Positions 8,242 to 15,832 of a stretch of 32,356 nt of DNA are shown here, piece by piece. The stretch covers positions 1 through 32,356 of the forward strand of contig NZ_BJZQ01000023.1 of assembly GCF_007992115.1 (NCBI RefSeq), written 5' to 3'. How positions within the stretch are numbered: the stretch's first letter is position 1; each line of letters opens with the position of its first letter. A program made the translations under genes and the position numbers. A model generated the notes under the pieces. The model searched no databases and had not been told where the DNA came from. It saw only the letters and a list, made by a program, of their open reading frames with translations. This DNA comes from Aeromicrobium flavum. Its GTDB lineage: Bacteria; Actinomycetota; Actinomycetes; Propionibacteriales; Nocardioidaceae.

Positions 8242-9936
8242 TCACTCGCCGCGGACCGAGACCTGCACGCGGATCTCGCCGTCCCCGTCGTCCGTCAGCA
8301 GCGGGTACGTGAACGTCTCGTCGACCGGCTCCTTGGGCTCGTCCCAGGCGGCACCCGCCGCCCGCTCCTCGAGCCGGACCACGACGCGCTCGCCCTCGAT
8401 GTCGCGCGGGCGCCGGTGGTCGTCGTCCGCCGACTTCGGCCACCAGGACTCGTAGAACACGGAGCGTCCCTCGACGACCAGGCGCTGCGAGACGGCCGGA
8501 CCGACGCTCCCCCACGCCGTGAGACCGACGCCCTCGACCTCGACGGGCAGGTCGGCGTAGGGCCACTTCTGCAGGGCCGGGACCAGGTCGTCCAGGACGA
8601 GGCGCGCCTGCTTGACGTCGATGCGGTTGCCCGGCTCGACGAAGGTGCGGACCGAGGACCAGCCGGCCATCGCGCCCGCGAGCGGCAGCAGCAGCGCCGC
8701 GGCGAGCCCGAGGCGTGCCACGCCCAGCATGCGCTGGGGGCCGTCGTCGCGCGCGAGCACGGCCAGCCGGGCGCGCTGGTAGGCCCACAGGGCGACCGCG
8801 GCGGTGAAGAAGATCGGACCGGCCATCGTGAAGTCGAGGTAGACGATCCGCAGGTCGCCGCCGGTGCGCGTGCCCGCCCAGAACGAGGCGGCGACGGCGA
8901 ACAGCCCGACGACCACGGCGGTCGTGGCCACGTCGACGGACTCGTCGACGGGTCGGCGGCGTCGGCGGTCGCGGGCGCGCCACACGACGGCCACGACCCC
9001 CACGACCACGATGGCGAGCCCGGGCAGGGTGACGTCGCCGGCGTCGCGCCACGTGCGGATCCAGGGGAAGACCATGTGGGTGACGTGCACCCACGCCTGG
9101 CCGGTCGGGGTGTCCTGGGTCTTCTCGGCCGTGGTGAGCGCCAGGATCTCTCCGACGTTGTTCGGCGAGTACGTGAACACCTCCACGATCGGCCCGAGCC
9201 AGCACACCAGCGCCACGAGCAGTGTGCGCTTCACGGCGCCGCGCTCGCTGCGGTGACCGCGCCACCACCGGAGCACCGCCACGGCGAGCATCCACGCACC
9301 GAGCAGTCCCACGATCGGGGTCACGCCGAGGTGGGCCTGACCCGTCCAGCTGACGCACACGATGAACAGGGGCCACAGGCCCCGATGTCCCAGCAGCATC
9401 CGCCAGGCGACCGCGAGGCTCGCGAGCAGGCCGAAGATCGTCGGCCACGGGTTCCACGGCAGCACGAGCACCGATCCGAACAGGCCGTAGAGCGCGATCG
9501 TGGCCCCCACCATGACGAGCAGCCCGGGACGGCCGGCCGCCCGGTAGCCCGACCACAGCGACACGCCGACGAACCCGGCGAGGACGATCGCGCACCCCAG
9601 CAGCAGGCCCCAGACGTGCCAGCCCGACACCAGGTACGGCAGGCCGATCACGTAGAACTCGAGCGGTCCGGGGTGGTAGGCGAAGACGTTCTCGACGGTC
9701 TGGTCGCTGGTCGACCGCATGCCGACGAGGGGCCAGTGCCCCGTCCAGGCGTCGTGGGCGCGGATCGCGATCATCGCGTCGTCGCCCTGGGGCAGCCAGC
9801 CGTCGCTCAGTCGGGCGACGAACCACCAGACGATCGGCAGCAGCAGCAGGGCGAAGGAGATCCAGAACCACGGGTGTTCGCGCACCGCGAGGCGACGGCC
9901 GATCCGGGACTGGATCGAGGCGGGCGAGGTCGGCAC
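8242..9936 (-). CDS. Multi-pass membrane protein, GT-C glycosyltransferase-like (paralog 1)
   Basis: The frame opens further upstream into panB, but GTG 9936 is the better start: AAGGA lies 4 bases before it and the first membrane segment follows at about residue 21. The 564-residue product has about ten hydrophobic segments and a hydrophilic C-terminal part (from about 410). After the first helix comes a predicted external loop with GDDAMIAIRAHD (51-62) and HPGPLEF (88-94). PWNPW lies at 160-164. The layout resembles GT-C enzymes, which use acidic residues in this loop to transfer sugars from lipid-linked donors. That function is inferred. The same three motifs recur in the protein at 10889-12385, so these are paralogs. 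It is divergent from panB. Confidence 0.82.
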   Translation of the reverse strand: MPTSPASIQSRIGRRLAVREHPWFWISFALLLLPIVWWFVARLSDGWLPQGDDAMIAIRAHDAWTGHWPLVGMRSTSDQTVENVFAYHPGPLEFYVIGLPYLVSGWHVWGLLLGCAIVLAGFVGVSLWSGYRAAGRPGLLVMVGATIALYGLFGSVLVLPWNPWPTIFGLLASLAVAWRMLLGHRGLWPLFIVCVSWTGQAHLGVTPIVGLLGAWMLAVAVLRWWRGHRSERGAVKRTLLVALVCWLGPIVEVFTYSPNNVGEILALTTAEKTQDTPTGQAWVHVTHMVFPWIRTWRDAGDVTLPGLAIVVVGVVAVVWRARDRRRRRPVDESVDVATTAVVVGLFAVAASFWAGTRTGGDLRIVYLDFTMAGPIFFTAAVALWAYQRARLAVLARDDGPQRMLGVARLGLAAALLLPLAGAMAGWSSVRTFVEPGNRIDVKQARLVLDDLVPALQKWPYADLPVEVEGVGLTAWGSVGPAVSQRLVVEGRSVFYESWWPKSADDDHRRPRDIEGERVVVRLEERAAGAAWDEPKEPVDETFTYPLLTDDGDGEIRVQVSVRGE

Positions 9937-10005
9937 GGGTTCCTTGGCGGGGTCGGGTCGTGGACTCGAGCAGTCTACGGGCCGGGACCGCCGGCTGCCG
10001 GGGAC

Positions 10006-10011
10006 TACCCT
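10006..10011 (+). promoter_or_regulatory. -10 element, leaderless promoter of panB
   Basis: TACCCT is followed by 7 bases and ATG 10019. No SD precedes the ATG, which supports leaderless initiation. Confidence 0.6.
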
Positions 10012-10018
10012 GAGCACC

Positions 10019-10870
10019 ATGACTGAAGAGCCCGCACCGTACGGATCCCGTCCCACGACGACGCCCGACGTGCGCAAGGTCCGCACCCATCACCTCGCGA
10101 AGTGGAAGGCCGAGGGCCACAAGTGGGTCATGCTGACCAGCTACGACCAGTACACGGCGCAGATCTTCGACGAGGCCGGCGTCCCGGTCGTGTTCATCGG
10201 TGACTCGGCGGCCAACAACGTCTACGGCTACGAGTCGTCGCTGCCGATCACGGTCGACGAGATGCTCGCCCTCACGAAGGCCGTCACGCGCTCGGTGCGC
10301 CGCGCACTGGTCGTGGCCGACCTCCCCTTCGGCTCGTACCAGCGCTCGCCCGAGCAGGCCTACGACACCAGCGTCCGGTTCATGAAGGAGGGCCTGGCGC
10401 ACGCGGTCAAGCTCGAGGGCGGCGCCGAGATGGCCCCCCAGATCAAGAAGCTCACCGAGGGCGGCATCCCCGTGATGGCCCACATCGGCTTCACGCCGCA
10501 GTCCGAGCACAACCTCGGCGGCTACCGCGTCCAGGGTCGCGGCGACGCACGGCAGAAGCTGATCGACGACGCCCTCGCGGTGCAGGACGCCGGCGCCTTC
10601 AGCGTCGTGATGGAGATGGTGCCCGCGCCGGTCGCGGCCGAGATCACCAAGACCCTGCACATCCCCACGATCGGCATCGGGGCGGGCGCGGACTGCGACG
10701 CCCAGGTGCTGGTCTGGCAGGACATGCTCGGCCTGCGCTCGGGCAAGGCGCCGCGGTTCGTCAAGCAGTACGCCGACCTGCGCGGCATCATCGCCGGGGC
10801 GGTCGACCAGTTCCAGAGCGAGGTCGCTGACGGCACCTTCCCCGGCCCCGAGCACGTCTTCGAGAGCTGA
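10019..10870 (+). CDS. panB: 3-methyl-2-oxobutanoate hydroxymethyltransferase
   Basis: PanB transfers a hydroxymethyl group from methylene-tetrahydrofolate to 2-oxoisovalerate, the first step toward pantothenate and coenzyme A. The 283-residue protein is of normal length. It shows the family signatures MLTSYDQYTA near residue 39, FIGDSAANNVYG near 59, VADLPFGSYQ near 100, VKLEGG near 126, VMAHIGFTPQ near 144 and IGIGAGADCDAQVLV near 220. ATG 10019 is chosen because family homology begins shortly after it and a -10 box sits 7 bases before it; the frame is open further upstream. It is flanked by two paralogous membrane protein genes on the opposite strand, with no other pantothenate genes in the window. 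Confidence 0.97.
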   Translation: MTEEPAPYGSRPTTTPDVRKVRTHHLAKWKAEGHKWVMLTSYDQYTAQIFDEAGVPVVFIGDSAANNVYGYESSLPITVDEMLALTKAVTRSVRRALVVADLPFGSYQRSPEQAYDTSVRFMKEGLAHAVKLEGGAEMAPQIKKLTEGGIPVMAHIGFTPQSEHNLGGYRVQGRGDARQKLIDDALAVQDAGAFSVVMEMVPAPVAAEITKTLHIPTIGIGAGADCDAQVLVWQDMLGLRSGKAPRFVKQYADLRGIIAGAVDQFQSEVADGTFPGPEHVFES

Positions 10871-10888
10871 GCGTCGCCGGCCGCGGCG

Positions 10889-12385
10889 TCACCGTCGGTC
10901 GCTGAGCACCAGGTCGACGAAGCGCTCCACCTGCACGGCGGCACCGGGAGTCTCCGGAAGGTCGACCCGCTCGGTGATCGCGCCCTCCGGCGGCGCCTCG
11001 GCCTGTCCGGCGTGGCTCTGCACACGGAGCTCGTGGCGGGGTCCACGCAGGTGACGCGGGTGGCGGAAGTCGTCCTCGCGGACGCCGTCGACGCGCGCGT
11101 CGAAGTACACGTCGTGCCCGTCGGCCAGCAGGGCCGCGTAGACGGCGGGCCCGATGTCGAGCCACGCAGCGCTGCCGGCCGACGTGACCGCGATCGGGCC
11201 CTCGACGTCGCGCGCCATCTCCTTGGCGCGCTCGACGACGGGGGCGGCACGCTCCGCGTCGGCAGCCGCGTTGACCTCCAACGGACGCGGGACGACCAGC
11301 AGCCCGAGGGCGACGGCCGCGACGCCGACGAGCGCGACCTGCGGCGCGCGGCGCGACCGACCGATCGCGGACACGAGGGGCCAGGCCAGGAGCAACAGCA
11401 CGACCGGGTACCCGATCGCGACGTAGCCGACTCGCCCCTCCCCCGCCCGGGTGGCCGAGAGCGCGAGCACCGCCGCGCCGATCGCGAGCCACGGGACGAC
11501 GGCCCCCGGCGCGCCCGACGCCAGTCCGGAACCGCGGCGGTGGCACCACCACAGCACCGCCCCACCTGCCCCGACGGCGAGCAGCGATGACGCGGGCACT
11601 CCGTCACCCGCCCCGGCGACCCGCAGCAGGAGCTCGAGGTTGTGGGGACGACGCGTGGCCACGTCGGCCAGGGGCGCCGTCCAGCACGCCACGCCGAGCA
11701 CCGTCGTGATCGCCGCGGTGCGTCGGGGCACCGACTCGCGCCCCGAACGCCAGCGGACGACCGACACCGCGAGAACGATCGCGCCCAGGACGACCGCGAC
11801 AGGCGCGATCGCCACGTGCGACTGGGCAGCCAACGAGAGCGTGACGATGAAGGCAGGCCACCACCGTGGGTTTCCGGCGAGGACCGCCCATCCCGAGGCG
11901 ACGGCGGCCGTGAGGGCGAAGATGGCGACCCACGGGTTCCACGGCACCACCAGTCCGCCGCCGACGAGCAGGAGCGCGGGGGCCAGCACGACCACGACGG
12001 TCGCCCACCCCCGCCGCCCGGCGACGGCACCGGCTGCGGCGAGCGCGACGCCCACCAGCGCGACGAGCAGCAGGAACGACCCCACCACGAGCGCCCACGG
12101 GGCGAACCCACTCAGCGCGTACAGCGGTGCCAAGAGCTGGAAATGCAGCGGTCCCGGGTGGTGCGCATGCACGCCCTCGACCACGAGGCCGCTGGTCGAG
12201 GGCATCCCCAGCAGCGGCGTGTGAGTCCCGAACACGTCGTGGACGCGCACGGCCGCCACCGCGGTGTCACCGTGGGGCACCCAGCCGCCGGCGAGGTGGA
12301 CGGTCGTCCACCACGCCAGCGGCGCTGCGAGCAGCAGCCAGGCGACCGGCAACCGCAGGTGCCGGAGCCGGTCGGACGGCGTCAC
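10889..12385 (-). CDS. Multi-pass membrane protein, GT-C glycosyltransferase-like (paralog 2)
   Basis: The 498-residue product has about nine or ten hydrophobic segments. It shares HGDTAVAAVRVHD (38-50), HHPGPLHF (75-82) and VPWNPW (147-152) with the protein at 8242-9936. The C-terminal soluble parts also align around GPAV...L..G..V and DDFRHPRHLRG. A role in moving sugars onto an envelope acceptor is inferred from the topology and from acidic residues in the first outer loop; I see no closer family. The GTG start at 12385 overlaps the stop of the 64-residue gene by four bases (GTGA), so the two are translationally coupled. It converges with panB, 18 bases away. Confidence 0.82.
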   Translation of the reverse strand: MTPSDRLRHLRLPVAWLLLAAPLAWWTTVHLAGGWVPHGDTAVAAVRVHDVFGTHTPLLGMPSTSGLVVEGVHAHHPGPLHFQLLAPLYALSGFAPWALVVGSFLLLVALVGVALAAAGAVAGRRGWATVVVVLAPALLLVGGGLVVPWNPWVAIFALTAAVASGWAVLAGNPRWWPAFIVTLSLAAQSHVAIAPVAVVLGAIVLAVSVVRWRSGRESVPRRTAAITTVLGVACWTAPLADVATRRPHNLELLLRVAGAGDGVPASSLLAVGAGGAVLWWCHRRGSGLASGAPGAVVPWLAIGAAVLALSATRAGEGRVGYVAIGYPVVLLLLAWPLVSAIGRSRRAPQVALVGVAAVALGLLVVPRPLEVNAAADAERAAPVVERAKEMARDVEGPIAVTSAGSAAWLDIGPAVYAALLADGHDVYFDARVDGVREDDFRHPRHLRGPRHELRVQSHAGQAEAPPEGAITERVDLPETPGAAVQVERFVDLVLSDRR

Positions 12386-12576
12386 TCAGGCGAGCCGGCA
12401 GGCGGGGCGTCGTCGTTCCACTTCGGGTCCTCGTCCCACGCCTTCGACTTCTCGTGAGCCGTCTCGAGCGCGCGTGCCGCGTCGGCCTCCGAGTCGTACG
12501 GACCCATCCGGTCGGCGGCCTTGCAGCCCTGGTCGCCCTCGACGGTGTTGTGCTTCAAGCAGTAGTAGTAGGCCAT
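12382..12576 (-). CDS. Small conserved actinobacterial protein, 64 residues
   Basis: The protein begins MAYYYCLKHNTVE and carries GCKAADRMGPYDSEADAARAL, a pattern I recognise from short uncharacterised actinobacterial proteins with MAYYYCLKH at the start. Two cysteines (6 and 18) and nearby His9 could bind a metal or form a disulfide. The rest is acidic and ends in a Pro/Asp-rich tail. It has no membrane segment or signal and should be cytoplasmic. CACGAT lies 6 bases before ATG 12576, a weaker form of the leaderless -10 boxes seen elsewhere. It lies 39 bases after the aldo/keto reductase gene and overlaps the following membrane protein gene by GTGA. Function unknown. Confidence 0.85.
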   Translation of the reverse strand: MAYYYCLKHNTVEGDQGCKAADRMGPYDSEADAARALETAHEKSKAWDEDPKWNDDAPPAGSPE

Positions 12577-12615
12577 GGGGTCATCGTGCCCGATGCACCG
12601 CCCGTCCGCCGGGAG

Positions 12616-13455
12616 TCAGCCCTCCGGGACCCAGCTCATCGTGTCGGGGTCCGGGCCGATCCGCCGGCCGGCGTCGAGCGCCGAGATGGCCCCCATGTCG
12701 GCGGCGGAGAGCTCGAAGTCGAACAGGTCGAAGTTCTCCTTCAGCCGCTCGACGGACGACGCCTTCGGGAACACGATGTCGCCGCGCTGCACGTGCCAGC
12801 GCAGGACGACCTGCGACACGGTGCGGCCCGTGCTGCGCGCGATCGCCTCGAGCGCCGAGTCGGAGAAGACCTCGCCCTGGGCGAGCGGCGACCAGGCCTC
12901 GGTGGCGATGCCGAGCTCGGAGTTCACCGCGCGCAGCTCGTCCTGGGTGAAGTACGGGTGGATCTCCACCTGGTTCACGGCGGGCACCACGGTGCCCTCC
13001 TGGACCACGCGACGCAGGTGCGACGGCTGGAAGTTGGAGACGCCGATCGCCCGGGCCTTGCCCGCGGCGTAGACCTCCTCCAGCGCGCGCCAGGTGTCGA
13101 CGAAGTCGATGTCGATCATGGGCAGCGGCCAGTGGATCAGCAGCAGGTCGACCCGGTCGAGGCCGAGCTTCTCGAGCGACTCGTCCACCGAGCCGGCGAC
13201 GACCGCCGGGTCGTGGCGGTTGTTGTTCAGCTTCGTGGTGACGAACACCTCGTCGCGGGCCAGGCCGGAGGCGGCGATCGCGGCGCCGACGCCCTGTTCG
13301 TTGCCGTACATCTGGGCCGTGTCGATGTGCCGGTACCCGACGTCGAGCGCCTCGGCCACGCGGTCCTGCGCGGACTCCGGAGGCACCTGCCACGTGCCGT
13401 AGCCGAACTGGGGAATCTGGACGCCGTTGTTCAAGGTCAGAGTGGGAACCGTCAT
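12616..13455 (-). CDS. Aldo/keto reductase
   Basis: This is a cytoplasmic NADPH-dependent oxidoreductase of the aldo/keto reductase superfamily, 279 residues from ATG 13455. The catalytic tetrad is complete: Asp45 and Tyr50 in HIDTAQMYGNE, Lys75 in VTTKLNN and His108 in LLIHWP. The cofactor-contacting segment GVSNFQPSHL lies near 140. It resembles the 2,5-diketo-D-gluconate reductase-like subgroup, but the substrate cannot be read from sequence. An in-frame GTG at 13464 would add three residues (M-E-D). I prefer 13455 because TAGCGT lies 7 bases before it. It is divergent from the NERD-helicase gene, and the 64-residue gene follows 39 bases later on the same strand. Confidence 0.95.
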   Translation of the reverse strand: MTVPTLTLNNGVQIPQFGYGTWQVPPESAQDRVAEALDVGYRHIDTAQMYGNEQGVGAAIAASGLARDEVFVTTKLNNNRHDPAVVAGSVDESLEKLGLDRVDLLLIHWPLPMIDIDFVDTWRALEEVYAAGKARAIGVSNFQPSHLRRVVQEGTVVPAVNQVEIHPYFTQDELRAVNSELGIATEAWSPLAQGEVFSDSALEAIARSTGRTVSQVVLRWHVQRGDIVFPKASSVERLKENFDLFDFELSAADMGAISALDAGRRIGPDPDTMSWVPEG

Positions 13456-13462
13456 GTCTTCC

Positions 13463-13468
13463 ACGCTA
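13463..13468 (-). promoter_or_regulatory. -10 element, leaderless promoter of the aldo/keto reductase
   Basis: The minus strand reads TAGCGT, 7 bases, ATG 13455. GGAAG inside the spacer could alternatively act as a short Shine-Dalgarno sequence. Confidence 0.55.
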
Positions 13469-13538
13469 ACCGCGGCGCCCAGGGCCTGCTTCCCGGGAAC
13501 TCGCGGACAGGCCCGCCCCCGCGTGGCAGGGTGCCCTC

Positions 13539-15215
13539 ATGCCCCGTCTGGTCCCGTCCGACCCACAGTTCACGACCGCCTCGGAGCGAGAGGTGTGGGC
13601 GCGCTTGCGTGACGTGCTCGCCGAGAACGACGTCCTCATCGCGAACCTGCGGCTCACGGACGACGTGAAGGACCATGAGGCGGACCTGTTGGTGCTGATG
13701 CCCGAGGTCGGGATCGTGGTCGTCGAGGTCAAGGGCGGCAGCGTCTGGCACGACGGCCACCAGTGGCTCATCCGGCGTGGCGGGGAGCCCACGGTGATCC
13801 ACCCGGTCGACCAGGCGCGATCCACGAAGTACGCCGTCCGCGAGTACGTCGGTCACGACCAGCGCTGGAGCGGTCGCCACCACGTCGCCTGGGGCCATGC
13901 GGTCGTCACCCCGTACTCGGCCTTCCCCGCCGACTTCTCCCTGCCCGACTGCCCGCGCTGGATGCTGCACGACCGCGACGACCAGGCCGACCTCGTGTCC
14001 CGCCTGCGCGACAACGCGCTGCGGGACCAGCACGGCAAGGTGCCGCCGTCCCTCGACGACGTCGAGCTCATCGCCGAGATCCTCACCGGGCGCCTGCGCA
14101 CCTCGTACGACGTCAACGCCGAGTCCGACGAGCGGGCTGCGGCGGCGGACCGGCTCACCCAGGAGCAGTCCGCGATCCTCGGCGTCACCCGTCTGTTGCA
14201 CCGGGTCGAGGTCCGCGGCGGCGCCGGCAGCGGCAAGACGGTCCTGGCGCTTCAGCAGGCCAAGCAGCTCACGAAGGGGCGCAGCGGAACCAAACCACAA
14301 CGGGTGGCGATGCTCTGCTACTCCCTCGGTCTGGCCGAGTACCTCAAGCGGGAGGTGCAGACGTGGAACCGCAAGGAGCGGCCGGCGTTCGTCGGGACGT
14401 TCCACGAGTTCGGGAGGCAGTGGGGTGCCCCGGACGGCGACCGCACCGACAGCGACTTCTGGGAGACCCGGCTGCCCGCGATGATGTCCGACCTCGCTGA
14501 CGACCTCGCTGACGGCAAGAAGTACGACGCCGTCATCGTCGACGAGGCGCAGGACTTCGCCGACGACTGGTGGCAGCCCGTGCTCAAGTCGCTGCGCGAC
14601 GAGAACTCGGGCGGGTTGTACGTCTACTCGGACGAGAACCAGCGGATCTTCGCCCGGTTCGGCCGTCCGCCGGTGCACCTGGTGCCGCTCGTGCTCGACC
14701 ACAACCTGCGCAACACCCGCCAGATCCACGAGACGTTCGGGCCGCTTGCTCCGTCGCGCATGTACGCACGCGGTGGGGACGGTCCCGTCGTGCGGTTCGT
14801 CCCGGCCGCTCCGGAGGCTGCCCTGGCCGCGGCCGACGACGCGGTCGACACCCTGCTCGACGACGGATGGAAGCCGGGCCACGTCTGCCTGCTCACGACA
14901 GGGCGCCGCCACCCGATCCAGGTCGAGCGCACCGACTTCCACGACCAGGCCGGCTACTGGGAGACGTTCTTCGACGAGGACGACGTCTTCTACGGGCATG
15001 TCCTGGGCTGCAAGGGGCTCGAGCGGCGCGCGGTGGTGCTGTGCGTGAACGAGTCCGACGTGAAGGAGCGGGCGCGCGAGCGCATGTACGTGGGGATGTC
15101 GCGCGCCACGGACGTCCTCGTCGTGGTCGGCGACCCGGATGTCATCCGCGCGATGGGCGGCGACGAGGTCGCGCGACGCCTCGGCGTCCTCCAGTCCGTC
15201 CCGTCCCGGGACTGA
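13539..15215 (+). CDS. NERD-domain protein fused to an SF1 (UvrD/Rep-type) helicase
   Basis: The 558-residue protein joins two modules. The N-terminal nuclease-related (NERD) domain (about 12-130) shows the D-x(n)-ExK pattern, with Asp49, Glu63 and Lys65 in HEADLLVL and VVEVKGG, and a downstream DQARSTK motif. The helicase part has Walker A GGAGSGKT (227-234), Walker B DEAQD (335-339), motif III-like YSDENQRIF, motif IV-like LDHNLRNTRQI, GCKGLE near 490 and the terminal YVGMSRATDVLVVVGD. It should be an ATP-driven DNA- or RNA-acting enzyme. A nuclease role for NERD is inferred from the fold. Such fusions can act in repair or defence; no partner genes are nearby. CAGGGT lies 6 bases before the ATG. 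The gene ends 8 bases from the 3' end of rnpB. Confidence 0.92.
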   Translation: MPRLVPSDPQFTTASEREVWARLRDVLAENDVLIANLRLTDDVKDHEADLLVLMPEVGIVVVEVKGGSVWHDGHQWLIRRGGEPTVIHPVDQARSTKYAVREYVGHDQRWSGRHHVAWGHAVVTPYSAFPADFSLPDCPRWMLHDRDDQADLVSRLRDNALRDQHGKVPPSLDDVELIAEILTGRLRTSYDVNAESDERAAAADRLTQEQSAILGVTRLLHRVEVRGGAGSGKTVLALQQAKQLTKGRSGTKPQRVAMLCYSLGLAEYLKREVQTWNRKERPAFVGTFHEFGRQWGAPDGDRTDSDFWETRLPAMMSDLADDLADGKKYDAVIVDEAQDFADDWWQPVLKSLRDENSGGLYVYSDENQRIFARFGRPPVHLVPLVLDHNLRNTRQIHETFGPLAPSRMYARGGDGPVVRFVPAAPEAALAAADDAVDTLLDDGWKPGHVCLLTTGRRHPIQVERTDFHDQAGYWETFFDEDDVFYGHVLGCKGLERRAVVLCVNESDVKERARERMYVGMSRATDVLVVVGDPDVIRAMGGDEVARRLGVLQSVPSRD

Positions 15216-15223
15216 GAGGGTGC

Positions 15224-15606
15224 GAATGAGTCGGCCTGTAAGCCGGATTCTGTCCTGCCGGAGCAGGGACGGCCATCCATCTGGGATGCCCATTGCTGGA
15301 CACCTCGGTGCGACCCACCTGCCACGTCGGACGAGCAGCCCTGTGGCACGACCCCGTGAGGGGCCAACTTGGTCTTGCTCCCGGTGGGGTTTACCTAGCC
15401 ACGACGGTCGCCCGCCGTGCTGGTGAGCTCTTACCTCACCGTTTCACCCTTACCCGCACCACCCGAGGGTGGCCGCTGGCGGTCTGTTCTCTGTGGCACT
15501 GTCCCGCACGTCACCGTGGGTGGCCGTTAGCCACCACCGCGCTCTGTGGAGTCCGGACTTTCCTCGACGCCCGGAGGCGCCGCGACCGTCCGGCCGACTC
15601 ATTCGC
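15224..15606 (-). ncRNA. rnpB: RNase P RNA, bacterial class A
   Basis: This is the catalytic RNA that trims tRNA 5' leaders. On the minus strand the 5' region contains GGAAAGTCCGGACTCCA (15547-15563) and the 3' region contains ACAGAATCCGGCTTACAGG (within 15233-15253), both near-universal RNase P signatures. The ends pair perfectly: CGAATGAGTCGGCC at the 5' end with GGCCGACTCATTCG at the 3' end, forming P1. The length is about 383 nt, and the exact ends are set from this helix to within a few bases. A -10 box sits just upstream at 15613-15618. The gene is divergent from the riboswitch-UPF0016 unit and convergent with the helicase gene. Confidence 0.97.
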
Positions 15607-15612
15607 GCCCCC

Positions 15613-15618
15613 ATCCTA
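15613..15618 (-). promoter_or_regulatory. -10 element of rnpB
   Basis: TAGGAT on the minus strand is placed about 7 bases before the predicted 5' end of the RNA. This independent case supports TANNNT as the -10 consensus in this genome. Confidence 0.65.
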
Positions 15619-15649
15619 TGCCCGCGGGTCCGCGTCGCGATCCGGCCGG

Positions 15650-15655
15650 TAGACT
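15650..15655 (+). promoter_or_regulatory. -10 element upstream of the manganese riboswitch
   Basis: TAGACT lies 7 bases before the first paired base of riboswitch helix P1 (15663). Transcription would therefore start at about 15661-15663, exactly at the aptamer. Confidence 0.65.
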
Positions 15656-15660
15656 GGGGG

Positions 15661-15757
15661 CATCGAAAGGGAGTAGTCCCCAATCGCTGTGTCGACACAC
15701 TGAGGCCTCGGCCTCCGGTGCAGCGGGCCAGGCAACTGGCGGACGAGACTTTCGACC
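15661..15757 (+). promoter_or_regulatory. yybP-ykoY manganese riboswitch
   Basis: The aptamer is recognised from its conserved parts. Helix P1 is TCGAAAG (15663-15669) paired perfectly with CTTTCGA (15749-15755). The Mn-binding loop GGGAGTAG starts at 15669. A TGTGTCGACACA hairpin and a GAGGCC/GGCCTC hairpin follow. CCAGGCAACTGG leads into GACGAGAC at 15742-15749, the second conserved docking loop. This class senses Mn2+ and raises expression of Mn exporters. The adjacent downstream gene is UPF0016, a family often controlled this way, so sequence and context agree. Confidence 0.9.
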
Positions 15758-15798
15758 GGATTCGTGTACACGAGCCCGGTCGAGGCTCGTCGTATCCT

Positions 15799-15826
15799 GG
15801 CTCCTCGTCCGGGCGGACGAGGAGCC
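15799..15826 (+). promoter_or_regulatory. Riboswitch expression platform: hairpin that sequesters the ribosome binding site
   Basis: A perfect 12-bp stem (15799-15810 with 15815-15826) has a GGGC loop. Its 3' arm contains GAGGAG (15819-15824), the Shine-Dalgarno of the UPF0016 gene, 8 bases from ATG. TTTCTC follows the stem, so termination is also possible. Between aptamer and stem, CGAGCC and GGCTCG segments (about 15771-15789) can form an alternative helix. Confidence 0.75.
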
Positions 15827-15832
15827 TTTCTC

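Noticed and set aside
9937..10086. Extended N-terminus for the GT-C-like protein, starting inside panB
   Set aside because: The extra residues are polar and overlap the panB start and promoter, while GTG 9936 has a well-placed AAGGA just upstream.
15293..15652. Plus-strand open frame over the rnpB region
   Set aside because: This DNA encodes RNase P RNA on the other strand, with all signature elements and paired ends; the frame has no coding character.
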